DNA from: an uncultured Vampirovibrio sp.
Lineage (GTDB): Bacteria; Cyanobacteriota; Vampirovibrionia; Gastranaerophilales; Gastranaerophilaceae
DNA: 64,000 bases
Direction of reading: 5' to 3'
NCBI GenBank assembly: GCA_910584405.1
Contig: CAJUAL010000012.1
Location: 8,221-72,220 of the forward strand
Shown here piece after piece: positions 1 to 8,461 of the stretch (within the stretch, counting starts at the first letter, position 1; each line of letters opens with the position of its first letter). The notes below the pieces were generated by a model that did no database searches, had not been told where the DNA came from, and worked only from the letters and a program-made list of their open reading frames with translations. The position numbers and the translations under genes were made by a program.

Positions 1-25
1 TCCTTTTACGATAAGTTTATTCTAC

Positions 26-130
26 AAAAAAAATGCTCTAAAATCAAGAGCCGACCCTTTGTACATGTTTAACCGCCGAATGTGTAAACAAATGTAACAA
101 CTTATTTTTAGGTTAAGCAATTTTTAATAT
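26..130 (-). ncRNA. Candidate small RNA ending in a minus-strand terminator
   Basis: On the minus strand GCTCT (51-47) and AGAGC (39-35) can pair around a 7-nt loop. Eight uridines follow directly, which is an intrinsic-terminator layout, yet no minus-strand protein gene lies to its right before 194. A weak sigma70-like promoter is visible upstream: TTGACT at 159-154, 17 nt, then TTATGA at 136-131. That would give a transcript of about 100 nt. This is inference; the terminator is clearer than the promoter. Confidence 0.25.
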
Positions 131-193
131 TCATAAGTTTTAAGTAAATCGCAAGTCAAAGTAATAAAAATATACAAGAAAGGATTTACCTCA

Positions 194-757
194 ATGGAAA
201 TTAATTCCGTAAACAATGCACAATCATTTACAGGTTTTAAACTTACAAATAAGACAAAAAAAAGCGCAGCAAGACTTATTGAAGATTTGACAAGTGATTT
301 TGTAGATAAAGAAAAACGTATCGATCAATATAAAAAAGTACAATCTGATATTACAAAAAGATTACAAGAAGAAATTATCGAACCGTTAAAAAAAGTCAAA
401 GCTGAAGTAGAATATGATGATGGAAGAATTTTTGTAAAAAGCGCCGACGGTACACAAAATGTTGAAATTGCCAGAGGTAAAGTTTCAGCTTTACATCCGA
501 ATGAATATACAGTTGTACAATATCCGGTAAAAGGTTCTCAAGGTTACGTAAAAGTAGATTACGGAACACGCGAAGCAGCAGAAAAAGCAGCTAAAAGTAT
601 GTTCTATGGTCCATTCGGAGATTTTATGAAAGCAAGAGATATTGCTAAACATTTTGATAATATTGATGCTAAAAAATTATTATCGGAAACAGCAAGAACA
701 GAATATCAAAAAGGACTTGACTCTCTTGCAGATGATTTATTAGGTTCACTTGATTAA
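194..757 (+). CDS. Unknown 187-residue protein with N-terminal 'MEINSVNN...FTGF'
   Basis: I do not recognise the family. The protein is lysine-rich, has no signal peptide or membrane segment, and looks largely helical, with a charged stretch at about residues 35-70. Its first residues (MEINSVNNAQSFTGF) resemble the start of the HD-domain protein at 47317 (MEINAINNG). An AAAGGA sequence lies about 10 nt before the ATG. A TGTAACAA motif occurs about 94 nt upstream, as it does for several other unknown genes here. It is a single-gene unit closed by a terminator at 778-812. Confidence 0.8.
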   Translation: MEINSVNNAQSFTGFKLTNKTKKSAARLIEDLTSDFVDKEKRIDQYKKVQSDITKRLQEEIIEPLKKVKAEVEYDDGRIFVKSADGTQNVEIARGKVSALHPNEYTVVQYPVKGSQGYVKVDYGTREAAEKAAKSMFYGPFGDFMKARDIAKHFDNIDAKKLLSETARTEYQKGLDSLADDLLGSLD

Positions 758-777
758 TTTCATTCAAATATATAGCA

Positions 778-812
778 AAAACTCTCAAACAACAGTTTGG
801 GAGTTTTTTGTT
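778..812 (+). terminator. Intrinsic terminator after the 194-757 gene
   Basis: AAACTCTCAAAC pairs with GTTTGGGAGTTT across a 4-nt loop (one G-U pair) and is followed by a T-rich run. It lies 20 nt after the stop codon. Confidence 0.85.
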
Positions 813-820
813 TTTTGTAG

Positions 821-826
821 TATAAT
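821..826 (+). promoter_or_regulatory. -10 element for the cupin gene
   Basis: A perfect TATAAT lies 34 nt before the ATG at 860. No good -35 is visible. The gene has an AAGGA ribosome site just before its start. Confidence 0.45.
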
Positions 827-859
827 AATCTTAAGAAGTAGAAGAATAAGGAATATAGA

Positions 860-1213
860 ATGTCTGCAAATAACGAGAGCATCAATCGTCCATGGGGTCA
901 TTACAGGGTTTTAGCAAAAGGCAAAGGATTTCAGGTAAAAATTCTTCATGTGAATATCAATCAAAAATTATCCGTACAATCTCACAATTACAGAAGCGAA
1001 CATTGGGTTGTACTATCCGGTATGGCAAAAGTTGTACTGGAAGGTAAAGAATATATTCTCTCTCCGGGTCATAGTATTGATATTGGTGTAAAAGCAATTC
1101 ATTCTTTACAAAACCCGTTTAAAGAAGATTTAGAAGTTTTGGAAGTTCAAAAAGGTGATAATCTCTCAGAAGATGATATTATTCGCTATGAAGATATGTA
1201 CGGCAGAGTTTAG
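860..1213 (+). CDS. Cupin protein, phosphomannose isomerase type II C-terminal-like
   Basis: This 117-residue single-domain cupin resembles the C-terminal isomerase domain of bifunctional ManC/AlgA enzymes (mannose-6-phosphate isomerase type II). Supporting motifs are RPWGHYRVL at about residue 10, QSHNYRSEHWVVLSG at about 40-54 with metal-ligand histidines and glutamate, and PGHSIDIGVKAIHSLQNP at about 69-86. The guanylyltransferase half is absent, so it is a stand-alone cupin. It probably acts in mannose or sugar-nucleotide metabolism, but its substrate cannot be read from sequence. AAGGA precedes the ATG. Confidence 0.85.
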   Translation: MSANNESINRPWGHYRVLAKGKGFQVKILHVNINQKLSVQSHNYRSEHWVVLSGMAKVVLEGKEYILSPGHSIDIGVKAIHSLQNPFKEDLEVLEVQKGDNLSEDDIIRYEDMYGRV

Positions 1214-1238
1214 TAAATCTTGATAAAATATTTAAAAA

Positions 1239-1269
1239 ACCGACCATAAAGGTCGGTATTTATTTTTTT
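1239..1269. terminator. Bidirectional terminator between convergent genes
   Basis: ACCGACC (1239-1245) pairs with GGTCGGT (1251-1257). T-rich runs follow on the plus side (1258-1269) and on the minus side (the A run at 1234-1239). It can serve both the cupin gene and the 52-residue minus-strand gene. Confidence 0.85.
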
Positions 1270-1290
1270 CACTAAATTTATTGATAAAAG

Positions 1291-1449
1291 TTATGCTAAC
1301 CCTAGCACTTTCTTATACCAAGAAAATGATTCTAATTCAGTACCGTTAAAAGTTGTTTTGGTACATTGAGCTTTTAAATAGTTTTCAAACTCATCGTTAA
1401 ATTTAGATTTTACCTTTTTCACTTCTTTTTCAGAAACTGTTGTTGTCAT
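1291..1449 (-). CDS. Small unknown protein, 52 residues
   Basis: A short open frame encodes a 52-residue, lysine-rich, soluble-looking peptide beginning MTTTVSEKEVKKVKSKF and ending SWYKKVLGLA. Support comes from a near-perfect ribosome site (AAAGGAG, 8 nt before the ATG), a bidirectional terminator just past its stop codon, and isolation from other genes. It has no recognised domain; the N-terminal half could form one amphipathic helix. Function unknown. Confidence 0.7.
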   Translation of the reverse strand: MTTTVSEKEVKKVKSKFNDEFENYLKAQCTKTTFNGTELESFSWYKKVLGLA

Positions 1450-1672
1450 AAAACCTACTCCTTTACACATTTTAAATTGAGAACCCTATTAATTATAACA
1501 TAAAAAACATGGGTTTGCTAGTTATAAAACCGATTTCCATGATTTTTTGTTAGTTTCAGAGGGTTTGTTTTGTAAAATTTTATTAAGTAAATTTGTTTTT
1601 CTAAATATTTGTTTATTAAGTTGAAATATTTTCAGACTTATGATAAAATTCTGGTAAGAAAGTTTTTGAGGA
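1450..1672. other. Intergenic region between divergent genes
   Basis: This AT-rich spacer separates the 52-residue minus gene from the TPR gene. It must hold promoters for both, but I see no clear hairpin, repeat or consensus promoter. A possible -10 (TATGAT) lies at about 1639-1644. Confidence 0.4.
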
Positions 1673-3751
1673 ATGATGAAAATTAAAAAGCGCTTATTAA
1701 CAACTGTCTTGATTTCAACTTTAGCTCTTGGAGGTGCTCCAGCTTTGGCTCAAATGACTCCTGAAGCAAGTGCTCTTTATCAGGAAGCTTGCTCTGCTGA
1801 ACACCAGCAGGATTTGAAAGGTGCTATTGCTAAACTTGAACAAGCTATTACCGTTTCAGGCGGTGATTCTATGCTTTATACAAAACTTGCAGGACTTTAT
1901 TCTGAAATCGATGCTAATGATAAAGCTTTAGAAACCTATAAAAAAGTTATTGAACTTAAACCTGATGACGCTTTCGTTCATATCAGTATCGGAAGTATTT
2001 ATGAAACTCAAGGTAAATATAAAGAAGCCCTTAATTCTTATGAAAAAGCTTTAGATATTTTTCCCGAGTACAAGTATAATTACTACAATATTGCAAATGT
2101 TCAGTATCAATTAAAAAATTATAACGGCGCAATAAAAAATTATAATACATTTTTAGAAACCTATTCACAACATACGGAATCTCGTGAAAATCTTGCAGCA
2201 TCTTATATTGCTGTAAAAGATTATAAAAACGCTTCAAAACATTACAAAAAACTTTATGACAAAAATCCTGACGCGTTTAAAAACTTCTCAAATTACGGGA
2301 TTGCATTATTAAATACCGAAGAACCTGAAAAAGCTGTCGAAATGCTTGAAAAAGCTGTTGAAATCGATCCTGAAAATTATTCTGCTCATCTGGGTTTAGC
2401 TCAAGCTTATCAGGATTTAGGCAAAAACGATATGTCTTATGAACAGTATCAGGTAGTTTTAGCTAATGTTCCTAACCTTAATACAGTAAGACTTGATTAC
2501 GCAAATCTTCTTGCCGATATGAACAAAAATACTGAAGCTATTACTCAGTACAATATGTATATTAAAGCTTTCCCAAATGATATTAATGGCTACAAAAACA
2601 TTGCTCAGGTGTATAAAACACTGAATAATTATGATAAAGCTTTGGAAAACTTTTTAATCGTTGAATCTAAAGATTCTAAAGATATTAATACAAAAAAAGA
2701 TATAGCTCTTTGTTACCATAACAAAAAAGATTATGATTCAGCAATCAAGTATTATGATCAAATTCTTGAAATAACTCCGGATGATTATAATGTTAAATTT
2801 AACAAAGCTTTAGCTCTTCATGCAATTAACGAGTACGAAAAAGCTATTGTTTTATATCAAGAATTACAAGTTGAAAAAAATGACAAAGTTGTTAAAGATA
2901 ATTTAAACAACGCTCTTGTTTCCCGCGGTCATGAACTTATTGCGGTTCAAAATTATGAAAAAGCTATCGATAATTTTAAAACAGCAATCAAAAACGGTTA
3001 CACCGACGGTTATGTTTATTTTGGCTTAGCTAAAGCTTACAGAGCTCAGGGTGATAACACAAAGGCAAGTGAAAATTACGAAAAAGCTATTTCTATTGAC
3101 CCAGATAAAACAATATATTCAGCAGAATACAGCGATTTTATTTCATCAATGTATAAACCAAAATCTAATCCTGGTACTTCATTTGACAGTGAAGAAATTC
3201 ATGTAATTGCAATTGATGATTTTGAAAAACCTGCGGCTAATAAAGAAGTTAAACAGCCTGTAGTTAAATCTTCACCTGTTACAATCAAACAAAACGAAGA
3301 CTTAATCGCAGAAGGTGATAAAAATTGCAAAGAAAATAACTATGATGCAGCTGTAAAAAATTATCAAGATGCACTGCAGCTTGTTCCAAATGATGCAATT
3401 ACACTTTTAAAAATAGGTTATATTTATAAGCTTAAAGAAGATAACACAAAAGCAATTAATTACTATCAAAAAGCAATTATTGTTAACCCTGATTATACCG
3501 ACGGTTGGTTTAATTTAGGTTTAGCTTACGCTAATGAAAATAATTTTATTGAATCACAAAAAAGTTTTGAAAGAGTTATTTCTCTTGATTCTAACTACAG
3601 TTTCGGTTACGCGTATTACGCGCTTGCAACAGCCTTGGAATATCAGGGAAAAAATGCCGAAGCAGTTAAAAATTACAAATTATTTATCAAACACAATAAT
3701 GACAAAGATATGATAAATTCGGTTCAAGAGAAAATTAAACAGCTTCAATAA
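1673..3751 (+). CDS. Exported tetratricopeptide-repeat protein
   Basis: This 692-residue protein has a signal peptide (KKR, a hydrophobic core, cleavage probably after APALA at about residue 26). More than a dozen TPR units follow, recognisable by repeated ALxxYxKxL...P patterns. A proline- and lysine-rich linker at about residues 490-545 separates two TPR blocks. It is likely a periplasmic or surface scaffold; no catalytic domain is seen. Two ATGs are adjacent, and the TGAGGA ribosome site fits the second (1676) better. The next gene starts 2 nt after the stop, so the two are probably co-transcribed. Confidence 0.9.
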   Translation: MMKIKKRLLTTVLISTLALGGAPALAQMTPEASALYQEACSAEHQQDLKGAIAKLEQAITVSGGDSMLYTKLAGLYSEIDANDKALETYKKVIELKPDDAFVHISIGSIYETQGKYKEALNSYEKALDIFPEYKYNYYNIANVQYQLKNYNGAIKNYNTFLETYSQHTESRENLAASYIAVKDYKNASKHYKKLYDKNPDAFKNFSNYGIALLNTEEPEKAVEMLEKAVEIDPENYSAHLGLAQAYQDLGKNDMSYEQYQVVLANVPNLNTVRLDYANLLADMNKNTEAITQYNMYIKAFPNDINGYKNIAQVYKTLNNYDKALENFLIVESKDSKDINTKKDIALCYHNKKDYDSAIKYYDQILEITPDDYNVKFNKALALHAINEYEKAIVLYQELQVEKNDKVVKDNLNNALVSRGHELIAVQNYEKAIDNFKTAIKNGYTDGYVYFGLAKAYRAQGDNTKASENYEKAISIDPDKTIYSAEYSDFISSMYKPKSNPGTSFDSEEIHVIAIDDFEKPAANKEVKQPVVKSSPVTIKQNEDLIAEGDKNCKENNYDAAVKNYQDALQLVPNDAITLLKIGYIYKLKEDNTKAINYYQKAIIVNPDYTDGWFNLGLAYANENNFIESQKSFERVISLDSNYSFGYAYYALATALEYQGKNAEAVKNYKLFIKHNNDKDMINSVQEKIKQLQ

Positions 3752-3753
3752 TT

Positions 3754-4173
3754 ATGAAAAAATTTATTCTTTTTATTACGGTTATATTTGTATCAATATT
3801 TGCTTGCGCTTGTGACAGTGAAAAAGCTTATATATTGTTTAACAAATACCCGTTTTCAAAAGAAACAATAACCTCAACAAGTAATACAAATTTATTCAAA
3901 CCGGGTGAAAGAATTTATTATCTTGTAACTTTTCCTGAAAAATCACAATCTAAAATGGCTTTAATACAGGTTTTTAAATTGGGTGGTGATAAAGATGAGC
4001 GTTTGGGTTATGATCTTGTCTGGGGAAAGAGGGTTAAACTAAGACAGGAACAAGTTTTTTATTACACGGATTATATTGTATTAAACGGAAGCGGAAATTA
4101 TGTTATGAAAGTTTATTCACGAGATAATCCGACAAAAATTTTGACAAGTGCTAATTTTTATGTAAAAAATTAG
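3754..4173 (+). CDS. Small exported, lipoprotein-like protein
   Basis: The 139-residue protein starts with a hydrophobic leader (KKFILFITVIFVSIF) followed by ACACD. This resembles a weak lipobox with Cys18 or Cys20 as the lipidated residue. The mature part is predicted mostly beta, with no family I recognise. It follows the TPR protein by 2 nt, which suggests a shared envelope function. Confidence 0.75.
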   Translation: MKKFILFITVIFVSIFACACDSEKAYILFNKYPFSKETITSTSNTNLFKPGERIYYLVTFPEKSQSKMALIQVFKLGGDKDERLGYDLVWGKRVKLRQEQVFYYTDYIVLNGSGNYVMKVYSRDNPTKILTSANFYVKN

Positions 4174-4207
4174 TGGTAAATAAAATAATAAGAAAAGGGA
4201 AATAAAA

Positions 4208-4606
4208 ATGTTAAAAGATAAAGCTTTAGAATTATTTAAAAACGGATACTCATGCTCAGAAAGCATAATACAAGCTTGTATTGAAGAAGGTTTATGTCCT
4301 GCGGATATGTTACCTTGTGCGACAACTTTTTCAGCCGGAATGTCTTCAGGATGTGTTTGCGGAACAGTTGCATCTTCTCAAATGGTTTTAGGATACCTTT
4401 TTGGAAGAAATAACAAATTCGGTAATCAAGTTTTTGCAAGAGAAAAAGCAGCAAACTTTGTTGAAGAGTTTAAAAATAAAAACAAAGTAACTTGTTGCAG
4501 AGTACTTTCAGCAGGATTTGAAGGCAGCGAGAAAAAACAACATTGCCAAAAATTCGTTGCTGATGCTTGTGATATTTTGGAAGAATTGATTAAGGTTAAA
4601 GTATAG
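4208..4606 (+). CDS. C_GCAxxG_C_C-type redox-active protein
   Basis: The 132-residue protein has the cysteine layout of this small, probably redox-active family: GYSCSES near residue 14, GCVCGTVASSQMVLGYLFGR at about 48-67, then CC and a further C in the C-terminal half. Such proteins are often found in anaerobes; the biochemical role is not established. It abuts the next gene (TAG then ATG), so the two are likely translationally linked. Confidence 0.8.
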   Translation: MLKDKALELFKNGYSCSESIIQACIEEGLCPADMLPCATTFSAGMSSGCVCGTVASSQMVLGYLFGRNNKFGNQVFAREKAANFVEEFKNKNKVTCCRVLSAGFEGSEKKQHCQKFVADACDILEELIKVKV

Positions 4607-5455
4607 ATGAAAAATTTTTATAAAATAGATAAACTCAATTTTCTAACAGCCGGAATGCCTTTGGCTACAGCTAAAGGCGGTTATCCGAGAGCTTTTGAAA
4701 TAATAGAAGAAATGGGACTTGACGGTATGGAAGTTGAGTTTGTTCATGGCGTCAGAATGTCAGATGAAACCAGAGAACTTGTTAATAAAATTCAACGAGA
4801 AAAGAATTTGATTTTAACAGCTCATGGGCCGTTTTATATTAACTTAAATTCGCAAGAACCTGATAAAATTGATGCCAGTGTTCAAAGAATAATAGATACA
4901 GCTCAAACAGCAAGCGCTTTTGGCGGTTACAGCATAACTTATCATGCAGCTTTTTATATGGGCAAAGATAAAGAAACTGTTTTTGAACAGGTTAAAACCC
5001 AGACAAGAAAAATTTTAGATGTTTTAGAAGAAAATAATATAAAAATCTGGATTCGTCCCGAAACTACAGGAAAAGCTACTCAATGGGGTGATTATGAAGA
5101 AATTATCAGACTTTCAAAAGAGTTTGAACAGGTTTTGCCTTGTATAGATTTTTCACATATCCATGCAAGAACAGCGGGTGAATATAATACTTATGATGAA
5201 TTTTGCAAAGTTCTTGACAGAATAGGTACTGAACTTGGCGATTTTGCTTTGAAAAACTTCCATGCACACCTTGCGGGAATTGAATATACCAAAAAAGGCG
5301 AAAAGTGTCATTTGAATTTAGAAGATTCTGATATGAACTACAAAGATTTATTAAAAGCTTTGAAAAAGTTTGACGTAAAAGGTGCACTTGTGTGCGAAAG
5401 CCCGAATATTGAAACTGATGCAAAGCTTTTAAAAGATTATTATATGAGTTTGTAA
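4607..5455 (+). CDS. Endonuclease IV / sugar-isomerase-like TIM barrel protein
   Basis: This 282-residue AP-endonuclease-2 superfamily TIM barrel carries metal-site motifs of the endonuclease IV kind: HGPFYINL at about 69-76, YHAAFYM at about 111-117, RPETTGK at about 150-156, CIDFSHIHAR at about 178-187, FHAHLAG and VCESPN near the end. It may cleave abasic DNA, or it may be a sugar-phosphate isomerase of the same fold. It starts directly after the previous stop codon. Confidence 0.75.
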   Translation: MKNFYKIDKLNFLTAGMPLATAKGGYPRAFEIIEEMGLDGMEVEFVHGVRMSDETRELVNKIQREKNLILTAHGPFYINLNSQEPDKIDASVQRIIDTAQTASAFGGYSITYHAAFYMGKDKETVFEQVKTQTRKILDVLEENNIKIWIRPETTGKATQWGDYEEIIRLSKEFEQVLPCIDFSHIHARTAGEYNTYDEFCKVLDRIGTELGDFALKNFHAHLAGIEYTKKGEKCHLNLEDSDMNYKDLLKALKKFDVKGALVCESPNIETDAKLLKDYYMSL

Positions 5456-5470
5456 GTTCGTTACTATTTT

Positions 5471-5644
5471 TGTCACTCCGGGCTTTGATCCGGAGTCTAT
5501 CAATATTGAGTCTTTTAGTAAGGAACCTATTAACATGGATAGACACTAAATTAGCTCTGCATACAGGCTCACTCAAAATTTTAAGATTCTGAATCAAGTT
5601 CAGAATGACAAAATTTTGATTCATTTTGTAAAGTTCAGGGTGAC
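5471..5644. repeat. Dispersed paired-hairpin repeat, copy 1
   Basis: Begins TGTCACTCCGG, with the complementary CCGGAGTCTATCAAT a few bases later. An inverted, degenerate partner unit (ACATGGATAGAC) follows. A second hairpin, GATTCTGAATCAAGTTCAGAATGAC, is inserted before the terminal TTCAGGGTGAC. Related copies lie at 7130, 21037 and 48880. Confidence 0.75.
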
Positions 5645-5676
5645 TATTGAAAGTAAAGTACCCCGTGCGGCGAGCA

Positions 5677-6060
5677 CTACCAGATTACTTTTTCTATAAG
5701 CTCAATTTCATAACCGTCAGGGTCTTTCACAAACGCAATTTTTGTACCTTTCCCGTTTAAATCAAACGGTTCGTATAGATATTCATACCCTAAATCGTTA
5801 AGTTTTTTGGTAAACTCATCTAAAGATTTAACAGAAAAAGCCAAATGCCCGAACCCTGAACCGATATTATAACCATTTTCAGGAGTTTCATCATTTTCTG
5901 TCAATTCTAATTGAACATTTCCGTCTTCATCATTCAAAAAATAAAGCGTGCAATCATCAAGTCTTTTTTGATGATCAAACTTCATGTTCAAAAGTTCAGT
6001 ATAAAATTTAATACTTTCCTGAGCATTTTTTACTCTAATCATTGTATGTAAAAGTTTCAT
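5677..6060 (-). CDS. gloA: Lactoylglutathione lyase (glyoxalase I) family protein
   Basis: The 127-residue vicinal-oxygen-chelate protein begins MKLLHTMIRVKNAQESIKFY, the classic glyoxalase I start. Likely metal ligands are His5, Glu in VQLELTEN, His in GFGHLAFSV and Glu in YEIELIEK. It converts the methylglyoxal-glutathione hemithioacetal to lactoylglutathione, or a related substrate. I chose the ATG at 6060 because AGGGG lies 5 nt before it and the upstream frame overlaps ilvE. It starts 8 nt after the ilvE stop, so it is probably the second gene of that operon. Confidence 0.85.
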   Translation of the reverse strand: MKLLHTMIRVKNAQESIKFYTELLNMKFDHQKRLDDCTLYFLNDEDGNVQLELTENDETPENGYNIGSGFGHLAFSVKSLDEFTKKLNDLGYEYLYEPFDLNGKGTKIAFVKDPDGYEIELIEKVIW

Positions 6061-6068
6061 AAAAACCC

Positions 6069-7103
6069 CTAATCTATTCTGACAATCCAACCTTCAGGAG
6101 CTTCAATTCTGCCTGATTGGATTCCTGTTAGTGTATCATATAATTTTTTAGAAATTGGTCCCATTTCTTCCATACCTGAAGGAAAACAAATTTCTTTACC
6201 ATGATCAACAATCTTACCGACAGGAGAGATAACAGCAGCTGTACCGCATAATCCGCATTCTGCCATATCTTTTAATTCTGTTAAGTAAATATCTCTTTCC
6301 TCTGTTTCCAATCCTAAGTATTCTTTTGCAACATACATCAAAGAACGTCTTGTGATTGACGGTAAAATCGTATTTGATTTAGGTGTAATAACTTTATTAT
6401 CTTTTGTTACAAAGAAGAAGTTAGCTCCGCCTGTTTCCTCAACTTTTGTACGGGTTAAAGCATCAGGATAAAGGTTTTCATCAAAACCTTCCTTGTGAGC
6501 TGTCACAATTGCGTGTAAGCTCATTGCATAGTTTAATCCTGCCTTAACATGTCCTGTTCCGTTTGGAGCAGCTCTGTCAAAATCACTTACTTTTAAGGTA
6601 ATAGGTTTAGCTCCGCCTTTAAAATAAGGTCCTACAGGTGATGCAAAAATTCTGAATTGATATTCTTCAGCAGGTTTAACACCCATAACAGGTGATGAAC
6701 CGAACATATAAGGTCTTAAATATAAAGAAGCACCTGTTCCGTAAGGCGGAACAAATTTTAAATTAGCCTTTACAACCTGTTTAACAGCTTCTATAAATCT
6801 ATCTTGCGGAAATGGTGCCATTTCTAATCTTTGAGCAGTATCATACATTCTTTTTGCGTTCAAATCTGGTCTGAATACAACAACATGCCCGTCGACTGTT
6901 GTGTAAGCTTTCATACCTTCAAAACAAGTTTGAGCGTATTGTAATACCCCTGCACTTTCATTTAAGACAATATTTTCATCTTCAACAAGTGCACCTTCAT
7001 CCCATTTTCCGTCTTTAAAATTAGAAACATATCTTTTATCGGTTTTGTGATATCCAAAACCTAAATTTTTCCAATCTATATCAGCTTTTTCTATTGTTGT
7101 CAT
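6069..7103 (-). CDS. ilvE: Branched-chain amino acid aminotransferase
   Basis: The 344-residue class IV PLP aminotransferase catalyses the last step of Leu/Ile/Val synthesis and the first of their breakdown. The PLP lysine is in GHVKAGLNYA at about residue 202. Other motifs are QTCFEGMKAY, RPYMFGSSPVMGV, EETGGANFFFV and ECGLCGTAAVISPVG, as in the type II (BCAT) subgroup. The ATG has AAAGGA upstream. It is first in a two-gene unit with the glyoxalase. Confidence 0.95.
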   Translation of the reverse strand: MTTIEKADIDWKNLGFGYHKTDKRYVSNFKDGKWDEGALVEDENIVLNESAGVLQYAQTCFEGMKAYTTVDGHVVVFRPDLNAKRMYDTAQRLEMAPFPQDRFIEAVKQVVKANLKFVPPYGTGASLYLRPYMFGSSPVMGVKPAEEYQFRIFASPVGPYFKGGAKPITLKVSDFDRAAPNGTGHVKAGLNYAMSLHAIVTAHKEGFDENLYPDALTRTKVEETGGANFFFVTKDNKVITPKSNTILPSITRRSLMYVAKEYLGLETEERDIYLTELKDMAECGLCGTAAVISPVGKIVDHGKEICFPSGMEEMGPISKKLYDTLTGIQSGRIEAPEGWIVRID

Positions 7104-7129
7104 AAAATTCCTTTCTTTATAAAAATATT

Positions 7130-7233
7130 TGTCACTCCGGCCTCCGAGCCGGAGTCTATCAATGTTTATTTTTAATCTATTAATACCTATTTATAATTAA
7201 ATGGATAGACCCTGAATCGAGTTCAGGGTGACA
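7130..7233. repeat. Dispersed paired-hairpin repeat, copy 2
   Basis: This is the cleanest copy, about 104 bp. GTCACTCCGG and GCCGGAGTCTATCAATG form hairpin one. GGATAGACCCTGAA and TTCAGGGTGACA form hairpin two, in inverted orientation. A short AT-rich spacer separates them. It fills most of the gap between ilvE and dnaN. Confidence 0.85.
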
Positions 7234-7239
7234 TAAAAT

Positions 7240-8361
7240 TTATCTAATTTGTACAGGCATAATCAAGCAAATAAAATCTTCTTCACTGTTTGGTTTTAAA
7301 ACAGTTGCTGATAAGCTTGCGTTCAATCCAATAATAACTTCATCACTTTCAATAATTCTTAGTGCATCAAGTACAAATTTATAGTTAAATGCAATCAAAA
7401 GTTCTTCTGCGGTATATTGAATATCAATTTTATCTTCAGATTTACCGGAATCAGGAGTATCAGCAGACAGAGTTAACTCATTATCTGCAAACAACATTTT
7501 AACAATACTTGTTTTATCGTTAACCATTACAGATACTCTTTCCAATGCTGAGATAAGTTGTGAAACATTTACTACAGCTTGTTTTGGACTTTCAGACGGA
7601 ATCAACTGATTGTATTTAGGGAATTGACCTTCCAAAAGTCTTGAAATTGTTAAAGTTTTTTCTGTTTTTAGAACAATTGTAGATTTATCTTTGCAAATTT
7701 TGATAGTTTCATCATCGATAAATCCGCCCATTTTCATAAATTCATTCAAAGTTCTTGAAGGAATAATCAACTGAATTTGTTCAGATATATCATTAGTAAG
7801 TTTTTCTCTAACTCTTGCAAGTCTGTTACCGTCAGTTGAAGCAATTTCTAATATGCCGTTAGAAAAATCACAAACAATACCTGATAAAAGGTTACTTACT
7901 TCATAATTAGCAGCAGCAAAACCTGCTTGTTTAATAGCTTTTAAGAACGGTTTTAATTCAACGTCAAAACATTTTGTTTCATCAATTTCATAATTAGAAA
8001 CTTCAGGAGGAAATTCAGAAGCCGAAATTCCGATAATATCAAATTTTGATTTTTTACAAGTAATATTAACACTTGTACCGTTTGGTTCAAGTTCAAAAGT
8101 TACAAGTTCGTTACCTAACTTAGAAACAATTTCGTTAAGTTTTTTAGCCGGTAATGTAATTTTACCAACTTCGTCAACCTGAGCGTCAACAGTTGTAACA
8201 ACAGTTAAAACCAAATCAGTTGCAGTTAATCGTACTGTATTATTTTCTAAAGCTTCAATTAAAATATTATATAAAACAGGCTGAACAGCTTTTTGAGAAG
8301 TAGCACGTTCTACAATCTTAATTCCGTTAAATAAATCTTCTTTTTTAATTATGAACTTCAT
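7240..8361 (-). CDS. dnaN: DNA polymerase III beta subunit (sliding clamp)
   Basis: The 373-residue protein has the clamp's usual length. It starts MKFIIKKEDLFNGIKIVERA, has three clamp domains of about 120 residues, and ends with the conserved LIMPVQIR tail. It tethers the replicative polymerase to DNA. The ribosome site AAGGAG lies 8 nt before the ATG. No dnaA, recF or gyrB flanks it. A candidate origin lies 5.4 kb upstream of its start. Confidence 0.97.
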   Translation of the reverse strand: MKFIIKKEDLFNGIKIVERATSQKAVQPVLYNILIEALENNTVRLTATDLVLTVVTTVDAQVDEVGKITLPAKKLNEIVSKLGNELVTFELEPNGTSVNITCKKSKFDIIGISASEFPPEVSNYEIDETKCFDVELKPFLKAIKQAGFAAANYEVSNLLSGIVCDFSNGILEIASTDGNRLARVREKLTNDISEQIQLIIPSRTLNEFMKMGGFIDDETIKICKDKSTIVLKTEKTLTISRLLEGQFPKYNQLIPSESPKQAVVNVSQLISALERVSVMVNDKTSIVKMLFADNELTLSADTPDSGKSEDKIDIQYTAEELLIAFNYKFVLDALRIIESDEVIIGLNASLSATVLKPNSEEDFICLIMPVQIR

Positions 8362-8461
8362 TCCCTATACTCCTTAATTCTTTTACTAAAAGTATAGAAT
8401 AAAAGCTTATAAAAGGAAATAATTACAAGGGTTTTAGACATAAAACTTAATGAGAGAATAT

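Noticed and set aside
5106..5624. A 172-codon minus-strand frame
   Set aside because: It is antisense to the TIM-barrel gene and then runs through repeat copy 1; no ribosome site or recognisable domain.
8362..8461. DnaA boxes immediately upstream of dnaN, as in some cyanobacteria
   Set aside because: No TTTTCCACA or TTTTCTACA copy is present in this short gap; the cluster is instead at 13757-13932.
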